The position numbers and the translations under genes were made by a program. A stretch of DNA of 10,000 nucleotides. It comes from Mortierella sp. BCC40632 (Eukaryota; Mortierellomycota; Mortierellomycetes; Mortierellales; Mortierellaceae). Location of the stretch: positions 102,501-112,500 of the forward strand of contig WAEK01000008.1 in NCBI GenBank assembly GCA_011634665.1. Reading direction: 5' to 3'. Positions 1 through 9,188 of the stretch are shown piece after piece. The notes under the pieces are model-generated. The model was not told where the DNA came from. It saw only the letters and a list, made by a program, of their open reading frames with translations, and ran no database searches. Numbering within the stretch: the stretch's first letter is position 1; every line of letters starts with the position of its first letter.

Positions 1-377
1 AGTGCGGAGAAGGGGGGGGGAGCACAAGGTTAAAAAAAAAAAAAAGAAAAAATGCGAACAGACCCGTCGTATCTTTGACTACAATGGGCGAGAGTGTCGA
101 AAACTGCCTTCCTAATCCGTGCGCGTCTTCTCGAAGGATGGTTGGCTGAGCGGTTGATGAGATGGTCCTTTGTTCGTAGAATGGGGCGATAGAGAGAGAG
201 AGTAAGAGAATGGGCGATGCGTAGGACACTTGATGAAAGAGAGCGAGATGGTGACGTATAGGTAACCATTGACGTGCCGTCTACTATTTCTTTCTTTCTC
301 TCTCTCTCTCTTTCTCTTTATTTCTTTTTTGAACGCGTCTTGATGGCTCTCTGACGAGTCAAGAACTGGTTTCTTCC
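1..377. other. Intergenic 3' flank of the UPF0598 gene
   Basis: I see no recognisable gene here. The stretch holds a G run near position 11-20, a poly(A) run around 31-44, a GA tract near 190-206 and a CT tract around 284-316. Open frames crossing it have low-complexity translations (Arg/Ser/Phe-rich) and do not resemble a known protein. The part next to 378 is probably the 3' UTR of the minus-strand gene. Confidence 0.6.
317..322 (-). terminator. Putative poly(A) signal of the UPF0598 gene
   Basis: Read on the minus strand, 322-317 is AATAAA, about 55 nt past the stop codon at 380-378. Position and motif fit a cleavage/polyadenylation signal. The site lies in an AT/CT-rich tract, so a chance match is possible. 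Confidence 0.4.
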
Positions 378-1379
378 CTAGTCTACGAGAGTGAGCAGGT
401 GGCGTTGGTCTTGCCACACAAACGACTCATGGTCAAGCTGTGCTGCAAACTCACTCAGCACCAAAGACGACTTGATCAGCCCTAGTCGGTGACCGAATCC
501 GTGACGACGATCTGTCTGAGCTGCTGCTTCCTTGCTTCGACTCGCAGACTGGACAAGGGGCGATTCTGGCGAGAGTGGATGATAGATCCGGCCAGTGGAC
601 TGTGATACGCAAAGCTGATCTGGCTGGAAGGGTACCCTCTGCGTCCCTCCCCAGACAAGGCAACCTACACACGTGCGTGCGTTTTCCACAAGAGCCATCC
701 TTCCTCAGACGATTAGCTCAAGAGAAATGAATAAAAAAAAACCAGTCGAGACACGCTTGCCAAACGACTTTATACGATCGTACAACCATGATAGTCATGA
801 CGACAAGGACGGTGACAATGATGATGACGATGCCAACAGTAAGAACAATAACAACAGAAATCACAAACACTTGCCATCCTGAAAAGAGTGAAAGACTACT
901 GGAGTGTCGGCTGCCTCAATAAAGTTGATCTCCTTGCCGCACGGACTCTGCCAAGCATACTCGGAAAAGTATGGTGTCGTGTTGGCACGGAGCCGGGTAT
1001 AGAAAAAGTCGAGGAATTTGAGGTCCTTGAAGCAAGAGGTCAAGTTCTTGGGTCGAGTATCCTGCAAAAAAAGCTGACCATGAATGTCGATAAAGTAGAA
1101 GTAAGGACGGATCCGTTTCTGCTCAAGAAGTTGGAGTGTGCTCGGGTCGGGCTCCAGTCCTCGGTCATGTAGAGATTCAGTCGTCTGGTCATCCTGGACG
1201 AGGTCCTGTTGGTCCTGATGCGCGTAGAGTTGTCCTTGGCGATGGAATGGACGGACCTGATGAGGAGAATGGAAGAACATCCGAGACGAGGATGGCCGCC
1301 TGGCCCATAAGCCGATCGGGCGCGAGAGCCCTAGCGGAGGGTGGAAGGGAGGATGGATGAGGATCCTGCTGGGCAGCAT
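378..1379 (-). CDS. C8orf82: UPF0598 family protein (C8orf82/DUF4505 homologue), two exons
   Basis: Exon 1 is 1379-869 and exon 2 is 664-378 (stop TAG), giving 265 residues. The family is recognised from conserved blocks: RIRPYFYFIDIHGQLFLQD (about 89-107), NLTSCFKDLKFLDFFYTRLR (112-131), SPCGKEINFI (145-154), PVVFHSF (160-166), LVWGG...VPFQP (173-185), STGRIYHP (193-200) and a C-terminal LIKSSLVLSEFA...RHLLTLVD. The molecular function of the family is not established to my knowledge; the human member is associated with mitochondria. The first ~50 residues are rich in Arg, His, Ser and Pro and have no acidic residue, as in a mitochondrial presequence. I chose the ATG at 1379 because the frame upstream, back to an ATG at 1472, encodes a less presequence-like hydrophobic/Ser stretch. 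A start at 1472 or a further 5' exon cannot be excluded. Residues about 202-228 (Ser/Lys/Arg-rich) look like an insertion between conserved blocks. Confidence 0.85.
665..868 (-). other. Intron of the UPF0598 gene (204 nt)
   Basis: On the minus strand the exon ends AAGT and the intron begins GTTTGT at 868; it ends GTGTGTAG at 665. Joining gives a Cys codon (t + gt) and continues in frame as DGKCCLVWGG, linking the PVVFHSF and VPFQP family blocks. Both the frame and the family similarity require removal, because exon 1 otherwise runs into a TGA at 863-861. The donor GTTTGT is not a perfect consensus. A CTAAT-like branch candidate lies about 50 nt before the acceptor. Confidence 0.75.
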
Positions 1380-2146
1380 GACATTATATTTCTCGGGTGA
1401 AGAAGAACTAACAAGAACAAAGAGACAGACAGTCAGAAAGACACGACAGTCAGTAGACGAGCAACGGAGCAAGTCAAATCAGTCGGCCCGTGGGCCTTTT
1501 GTGTCACGTTCTCTGCCCTTTTTTTTGCTCTTGTTGGGCTCGACTATGGTCTATGGCTTTGTCAGAGAGAGAAAGAGAGAGTGTGTGTGTGTGGCACAGG
1601 GAAGCGTTTCAGGATTGCCCCTTGCCCACACAAGAACGCCTCTTGTTATTATTTTTGTGCGGCGATTATACTCGGTTGTGGTTGTCGGGACGCGACATGA
1701 CCAAGCGTGGGCAATGACAGGGCGAAGAAAAGAGAGAGAGAGAGAGAGAGCACTAAAGGGCTCCTTCGCTCCCCCTTCATTTGTTCGCTTACTGGATATT
1801 AGGCCATGTCTGGATCGCGACAGAGCAAGTATCTACGATCGGGTATGGGGTGTTGACTGAGCCAAAGGGAGGCACCGAGTTGTGTCGAGCACGACAAAAG
1901 AGAAAAAAAAACGGCGAACAAACAAGCACATACCGAAAGGCATTCACATACACCCACACGTTGACAAGGAGCATACATAGCAGGGCACCAGCGGATAGGA
2001 CACTGGCTCGAGGAATGGGACAGTTTTTTCAAAGAAAATACTATGTTGTCTGGTTGCAATTGCTCGGGGCATACTTTTCTTTTTCTCGTTCTCTCTCTGT
2101 CTCTGTCTGTCTGTCTGTCCGTTCTTAATACGGAGTAATTTTAGAT

Positions 2147-2153
2147 CCAATCA
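2147..2153 (+). promoter_or_regulatory. CCAAT box (CCAATCA)
   Basis: CCAATCA matches the optimal core of the HAP/NF-Y (CCAAT-binding) complex. It sits in the divergent promoter region, 25 nt before the 20-nt palindrome, about 890 nt from the kinase ATG and 770 nt from the UPF0598 ATG. The distance to either gene is large, so its role is inference. Confidence 0.35.
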
Positions 2154-2177
2154 GGCGCCGTCCTCACCTCGCTGCTT

Positions 2178-2197
2178 TCCCCGCACCGGTGCGGGGA
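2178..2197. promoter_or_regulatory. Perfect 20-nt GC-rich palindrome
   Basis: The sequence TCCCCGCACCGGTGCGGGGA equals its own reverse complement over all 20 positions with no spacer. It could be a site for a dimeric transcription factor or a small cruciform. It lies in the only clearly non-repetitive island of the central divergent promoter region. Confidence 0.5.
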
Positions 2198-2202
2198 CAT
2201 TG

Positions 2203-2285
2203 GGAGAGATAGAGAGAAAGAGAGACGAGAGAGAGAGAAAGAGAGACGAGAGAGAGAGAGAGAGAGAAGGAGAGAGAGAAGAGAA
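2203..2285 (+). repeat. GA-rich imperfect repeat with a 21-nt period
   Basis: This is a purine tract of GA units with a longer unit superimposed: an AGAGAAAGAGAGACGAG-like block occurs twice, the two ACGAG landmarks being 21 nt apart (C at 2226 and 2247). It runs opposite in strand composition to the CT/GTCT tract at about 2075-2120 on the other side of the unique island. Confidence 0.75.
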
Positions 2286-2647
2286 AGACAAGTGGCTCGC
2301 GAGGAGCTGCTTGGGGCTCAAAGGAATGGGAACGGAACAGCCGAGTCGAGGACACAGGGCGGGGTGTGGGTAGGTGTGTGTGAGAGTGAGTGTGTGGCGG
2401 ACAAGAAAGAGACTCTGGGCACCGAGGCCCATATTGCAATATAGAGTCGTAACATTGGGTTCCACCGTTTTCTTTTTTTTCTTTCCCTTTTTGCTTAAAG
2501 TCTCTCTCTTTTTCTTTCTTTTCTTCCAATGCATTATTTTTTCCAAGGAGCAATCTTTGACCATGGGCTATCTCTTTGGCCTGCAGAGAGAGAGAGACAA
2601 AGAGACGTTTTCCCCTAGAAAGAGAGAGAGAAAGATGTTTTGTTGCC

Positions 2648-2708
2648 TTTTTTTTTTTTTTTTTTTTTTTTTCTTTATTTTTAAAGATTAATATATATAT
2701 ATATATAT
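2648..2708 (+). repeat. T25 homopolymer followed by (AT)9
   Basis: An uninterrupted T25 (2648-2672) is followed after a short T/A-rich link by an (AT)9 run (2691-2708), about 340-400 nt upstream of the kinase ATG. Poly(dA:dT) tracts commonly exclude nucleosomes in fungal promoters, so this may be a nucleosome-free part of the kinase promoter; that is inference. Confidence 0.75.
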
Positions 2709-3043
2709 GGACCTCCCCTGGTTCTCGATTTCTTGGTTCTTTTTCCCGGTTCGCGTCGCCCTGCTGGCTTTTTGCGCGTCGCGTCGGCTGGTTTTTTTTT
2801 CTCCCCGTTAATTTCTCTCGGGCTCCTTTCTCTCTTCTTTTCTCTTCTCTATCTATTTCTCTTCTTTTTATCTTTCTTTTTCTCCCTTCTTTTCTTTTTC
2901 TTTTTCCCCCTTTTCTTCTTTTTTCCCCCCCCCTTTTTTTTACTACCTTTTTAGAAGGAAAAAAAAAAAACCACCCTCTATAGAAGAAAGGTTGTGCCCA
3001 CCATTCAGCGACCACCAAGCGGCTAAGCGATACCATCTCGGAA

Positions 3044-5928
<2,885 letters not shown>

Positions 5929-5933
5929 AGAAG

Positions 5934-5938
<5 letters not shown>

Positions 5939-5970
<32 letters not shown>
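5939..5970 (+). repeat. (TC)16 microsatellite in the kinase 3' UTR
   Basis: An uninterrupted TC array starts 11 nt after the kinase stop codon and continues imperfectly to about 5989. It would be transcribed as a CU-rich element at the head of the 3' UTR. Confidence 0.9.
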
Positions 5971-5977
<7 letters not shown>

Positions 5978-6078
5978 CTCTCTCTCTCTATTTATGTCTA
6001 TGCCAGAAAGGGGAATGAAGACACACAAACCAATATGACAAGCAGGGCCATGGTGTAGCTTTTTTTCCTTTCCTTTTC

Positions 6079-6102
6079 TTTTTTTTTTTTTTTTTTTTTT
6101 TT
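6079..6102 (+). repeat. T24 homopolymer
   Basis: An uninterrupted T run downstream of the kinase gene. An A28 run lies 272 nt further on, giving a complementary pair. Confidence 0.9.
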
Positions 6103-6374
6103 CTGTCAATCTATTTATCCCCCCTACTTTTTTTATCTTTTTCGCTCTCTATTCCACAAAAAAAGTCAACTCTGTGGATCATCCCTCTGGAAAGAAGGAA
6201 GATAGATTAGAGAGAAAGAAACAAAGTATGATCCGGGAAGGAGGAGCGAAGGAGGAGCGAAGAAGGGGAAGAGGAGGAGGAAGAGAAAGAAGGAGGGGGG
6301 GAGTAGCAGTTCCCAGCATTTCTTTATTTGTCCAAACAACAACCACCATGTAGCATCGCATTCAGGATCGAACG

Positions 6375-6375
6375 A

Positions 6376-6402
<27 letters not shown>
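6375..6402 (+). repeat. A28 homopolymer
   Basis: An uninterrupted A run. No retroelement-like body or target-site duplication was seen next to it, so I treat it as a simple repeat, not a retroposon tail. Confidence 0.9.
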
Positions 6403-6406
<4 letters not shown>

Positions 6407-6677
6407 GCACCTTGCTTTAACTGCTCTAGCATTGAAAGAAGAAGGGAAAAAAATACGAGTGATATGAACGTTTGTCGTTAAGAAGAAAAAAAAAGGAAAA
6501 GGATGATGATGATGGGGGCAAGGGCTAATGCACCCTCACACACACACACACACGCACATTTGTAGAGATACACACAGACACACAAACACAGAAGGGTACT
6601 TCCGCGCGAGGAAGGGCAAAAAGGAAAAAGAAGGGAGGGTTTCCCGCTGGCCGGGAAGGAAAAAAGGTAAAGGGGGG

Positions 6678-6705
<28 letters not shown>
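6678..6705 (+). repeat. (GA)14 microsatellite
   Basis: A pure GA array preceded by a G run (6672-6678). It is complementary to the (CT)20 array starting 152 nt downstream. Confidence 0.9.
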
Positions 6706-6708
<3 letters not shown>

Positions 6709-6855
6709 AGGAGGAGCGAGTGAATGAGTGAGCTGCATGGACACCAATAGGCCGCTCTCGTTTCTCTCTCTCTTTAAAAAAAGAGAGAGGGCCCAGTCTA
6801 AAAAGATGCGGTTGTGCCTTCCCTGTTGCTCCACGTTGCATGCTGTCAGGGAGAG

Positions 6856-6857
<2 letters not shown>

Positions 6858-6898
<41 letters not shown>
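6858..6898 (+). repeat. (CT)20 microsatellite
   Basis: An uninterrupted CT array of 41 nt in the spacer. Its pyrimidine strand is opposite to the GA arrays on either side (6678-6705 and 7103-7132). Confidence 0.9.
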
Positions 6899-6901
<3 letters not shown>

Positions 6902-7100
6902 GCCGGACCGGAGGTTGTTTGGGGCAAGAATGTCCCCGGGCATCTTTTTTTATTTTTTGCTTTGCCTGACTTTGAGTCGAGTGGGTATTGACAGACAGGG
7001 ACGGAGGTGGAGAGAGAAATGATGGATTGATGTCATGTGCAGTAAGGGTGGATAAGAAGCGGTTGACCCTCTCTTCCTGCACACAGGACACAAGAGAGTT

Positions 7101-7102
<2 letters not shown>

Positions 7103-7137
<35 letters not shown>

Positions 7138-7167
7138 CGGGGCTGTTGTTGTTGTTGTTGTTGTTGT
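7103..7167 (+). repeat. (AG)15 followed by (TGT)8
   Basis: An AG array (7103-7132) is followed within 11 nt by a TGT/GTT trinucleotide array (7144-7167). Neither lies in a recognisable coding frame. Confidence 0.9.
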
Positions 7168-7394
7168 CATCCTTTTTTGAACAGGGGAAGAAAGAAAAGG
7201 AGTTTCCCTTGCCTTTGTTCTCTATTACCTCTTACTCTCTCTCTCTCTCGGTTGCATTCCATTTGCACTGCCCATCCGACAATCCCCCATATATTTCTAT
7301 ATATTTCATTCATTCATTCATTTGCTCTTGCTCTTGCATCTGTGTGACTTTGACTTTGAGGAAAAGGTCTTGTCTCTTCTCCTTCTCCTTCTCT

Positions 7395-7398
<4 letters not shown>

Positions 7399-7450
<52 letters not shown>
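7399..7450 (+). repeat. (CT)26 microsatellite
   Basis: 52 nt of uninterrupted CT, with imperfect CT/TTC extension on both sides (about 7376-7478). Long enough to adopt H-DNA (triplex) under supercoiling, by general knowledge of such tracts. Confidence 0.9.
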
Positions 7451-7457
<7 letters not shown>

Positions 7458-8005
7458 TCTCTCTCTCCTCTTGCTCCTCATCCGTGTCTAAAGTTAATCA
7501 TCTAAACCCCTCCACCCCCCCACCCCGTTCTTCAATGGTCTTGATCCGCAAAGGTTTGGATCCACGCGATCTTTTTTTTTTTTTGCCGTTTTTTTCCGGC
7601 CCGGTGCCGATCTTTATCTCTTCTTTTTTTCTAATTTTTCCCATCTCGATCTCATTCATTAAATTTCAAATTCATCCAAATCCATTTCCATTCCTTCCTT
7701 CCTTCCTTCCTTTCTCTCTCTCTCTCTCTCTCTCGGCTCTCTCCCCAGTCACACACACCACGCACACGCATACTCCACACACACATTCTCTCTCTTTCTC
7801 TCTCTCTCCCTCTCTCTCCTTGTACCCTATCACTTGGCCTCACCGCTGTGCGTACCTTTTCTGGTTGGCTGTCTAGTTGTCTATTATCTGACCGACTCTC
7901 TTCGTCATCCTCCACCCCCCCCCCTCTTCTCTTCTCTCTTCCTGTTCATCCATATCATACGTGTCCATATATAAACTTGTAATGGAGTCGGGGTGGGGGT
8001 AGTAG

Positions 8006-8041
8006 TGGTGGTGGTGGTGGTGGTGGTGGTGGTGGTGGTGG
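8006..8041 (+). repeat. (TGG)12 trinucleotide array
   Basis: Twelve perfect TGG units, preceded by a G-rich stretch (7988-8005). GG doublets spaced by single T can form two-tetrad G-quadruplexes; this is the most G-rich strand-asymmetric element in the window. Confidence 0.9.
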
Positions 8042-8166
8042 AAAAGGCCCCTGCTTTGTTGTTGTTTTTTCTTTTCCTTTTTTCTTGTTTTGCTTTGCTT
8101 TGCTTTTTTAGCCTGGCTTGGCTTAGCTTGACTGTCCAGAGACCATGGGACTGGACAATGAACCCA

Positions 8167-8172
<6 letters not shown>

Positions 8173-8219
<47 letters not shown>

Positions 8220-8324
8220 AAGACAATGGGAAATGGGGACACACAAAACACATGTTTTTTTTTTTTTTTTTTTTTTTTTTCTTCCCGTCCAGACCTGACC
8301 TGACCTGGTCATACTTGTGTTCCC

Positions 8325-8357
<33 letters not shown>
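8173..8357 (+). repeat. Cluster: (TC)22, T26, (ACCTG)3, (TC)16
   Basis: Four arrays lie within 185 nt: (TC)22 at 8173-8216, T26 at 8255-8280, (ACCTG)3 at 8293-8307 and (TC)16 at 8326-8357. The intervening unique sequence shows no gene signature. Confidence 0.85.
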
Positions 8358-8360
<3 letters not shown>

Positions 8361-8512
8361 TTTTCTTCCCTTCTCCAGTAACCCCCCCTTAGTCCTAGTT
8401 GCAATGCACATTGTGTTGTGGCTATTAGTAGAGATGGAGTCTTGCAGATGAGGATGAAAGAAAAAGAGAGAAAGAGAGAGAGTAGTGAGAATGGAGATAT
8501 ATTTTTAATATT

Positions 8513-8519
8513 TATAAAG
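8513..8519 (+). promoter_or_regulatory. TATA-like element upstream of the GTPase gene
   Basis: TATAAAG stands in an AT-rich patch (8498-8519), unlike the CT/GA-rich surroundings, about 510 nt before the GTPase ATG. It could be a TATA box if the 5' UTR is long or contains an intron. There is no independent support. Confidence 0.25.
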
Positions 8520-8534
8520 TCTGCAGGAAAAAAA

Positions 8535-8558
8535 ATGATGATGATGATGATGATGATG
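8535..8558 (+). repeat. (ATG)8 trinucleotide array
   Basis: Eight perfect ATG units are followed by GAT GCT CAG TAG, so the frame closes at 8570. Upstream of the GTPase gene on the same strand, it would form a very short upstream ORF if included in the mRNA. Confidence 0.9.
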
Positions 8559-8602
8559 GATGCTCAGTAGTAGACTTGAATCAGATGAACAATTCGAGAG
8601 AG

Positions 8603-8632
8603 AGTGAGAGTGAGAGTGAGAGTGAAAGTGAG
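8603..8632 (+). repeat. Hexamer array AGTGAG (5 copies, one variant)
   Basis: Units at 8603, 8609, 8615, 8621 (AGTGAA) and 8627. Each contains a GTGAG donor-like core. The same hexamer in register occurs at the start of kinase intron 2. Confidence 0.85.
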
Positions 8633-8760
8633 AAAGGGATGAAGAAGACTGGACGGGGCGGGAGAGCTGATCACGAGTGTGCACCTTTTTTCTTCTTCTT
8701 CTCTCTCTTCTTTCTAGTTGTCGTGCTCACTTTTTTTTCCCTTACTCTCTGTACTCACCT

Positions 8761-8771
8761 CTTTCTCTCTT

Positions 8772-8851
<80 letters not shown>

Positions 8852-8953
8852 CTCTCTCTCTCTCTGTGCCCACGACTCCCGCTCCCATCCGCGATTGTTT
8901 TTCTTTTCTTTCCTCTCTCTCTCTCTCTCTCTTTTTTATTTTCCTTTTTCTAG
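8761..8953 (+). repeat. CT-rich tract with (CT)28 ending in an acceptor-like CTAG
   Basis: Nearly continuous pyrimidine sequence with (CT)28 at 8793-8848 and a shorter CT array near 8912-8931. It ends in TTCCTTTTTCTAG at 8953, 78 nt before the GTPase ATG. This looks like a 3' splice site of a 5'-UTR intron, but it could equally be a CT-rich core promoter. Confidence 0.6.
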
Positions 8954-9031
8954 TCTCCATCGCAGCATCCTTCTTTCCTTCATCCTCCCTCTCCTCCTCT
9001 TTCTTCTTCTTCATCCTTCTCATCAACCGCC

Positions 9032-9098
9032 ATGTCCGCCCCAAAGAGTGCCTCATACGATTATCTCATCAAGCTGCTGCTTTTGATTGGTGACTCTG
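9032..9098 (+). CDS. SEC4: Sec4/Ypt2/Rab8-type small GTPase, first coding exon (partial)
   Basis: The exon encodes MSAPKSASYDYLIK, four Leu, then IGDS and the first base of a Gly codon, 22 complete residues, followed by donor GTAAGT at 9099. SYDYLIK-LLL-IGDSG is the start of the Rab GTPase fold (strand β1 and the first half of the P-loop GDSGVGKS) and best fits the Sec4/Ypt2/Rab8 group. That group drives docking of secretory vesicles at sites of polarised growth; Ypt1/Rab1 usually has YLFK here. The context CAACCGCCATG is a good fungal start. The remainder (GVGKS onward, switch regions, prenylated C-terminus) was not found and must lie beyond 10000 or in an unrecognised exon. One leucine is extra relative to the usual KLLLIGDSG. 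Confidence 0.85.
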
Positions 9099-9131
9099 GT
9101 AAGTCCTTTAACCGATCCCTATAATTCTATG

Positions 9132-9188
<57 letters not shown>

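Larger units (their letters stand above)
1380..3043. other. Divergent intergenic region between the UPF0598 and MAP kinase genes
   Basis: The 1.66 kb lies between two divergently transcribed start codons and should contain both promoters and 5' UTRs. It holds GA tracts (1730-1750, 2203-2285), a (GTCT)n tract near 2103-2119, T25 at 2648-2672, an (AT)9 run at 2691-2708 and long CT/T-rich sequence from 2800 to 2955. A small island of unique sequence (2122-2200) carries the CCAAT box and palindrome listed separately. Long open frames here are translations of repeats and I find no gene. Confidence 0.7.
5929..9031. other. Gene-poor 3.1-kb spacer dense in short tandem repeats
   Basis: Between the kinase stop and the GTPase start I find no protein or RNA gene. 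Open frames here are translations of CT/GA tracts (Leu-Ser, Arg-Glu) or homopolymers (Phe, Lys). The left part should contain the kinase 3' UTR, although no AATAAA was seen on the plus strand just downstream. The right part, from roughly 8500, probably holds the GTPase promoter and 5' UTR. Main tracts: (TC)16 5939-5970, T24 6079-6102, A28 6375-6402, (GA)14 6678-6705, (CT)20 6858-6898, (AG)15 7103-7132, (TGT)8 7144-7167, (CT)26 7399-7450, (TGG)12 8006-8041, (TC)22 8173-8216, T26 8255-8280, (TC)16 8326-8357, (ATG)8 8535-8558, (CT)28 8793-8848. Confidence 0.7.

Noticed and set aside
773..782. 10-nt palindrome TACGATCGTA in the UPF0598 intron
   Set aside because: It is short, AT/CG mixed and unassociated with other motifs; chance is a sufficient explanation.
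888..1360. Plus-strand open frames over the UPF0598 gene
   Set aside because: They are shadows of minus-strand exon 1, which has clear family similarity.
6340..6380. B-box-like GTTCGATCC on the minus strand, hinting at a tRNA gene
   Set aside because: The sequence where the rest of the tRNA should lie is a T28 run (minus strand); no cloverleaf is possible.
6375..6402. A28 run as the tail of a retroposed element
   Set aside because: No element body, target-site duplication or coding remnant was seen; homopolymers are common throughout the window.
7150..7880. Plus-strand open frames with Leu/Ser/Phe-rich, membrane-like translations
   Set aside because: The hydrophobic character comes from translating CT, TTC and TTG repeats; there is no conserved motif or splice-supported structure.
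7399..9184. Regularly spaced CT arrays as a CRISPR-like or satellite array
   Set aside because: Units are simple dinucleotides, spacing is irregular and spacers are not uniform; the host is eukaryotic.
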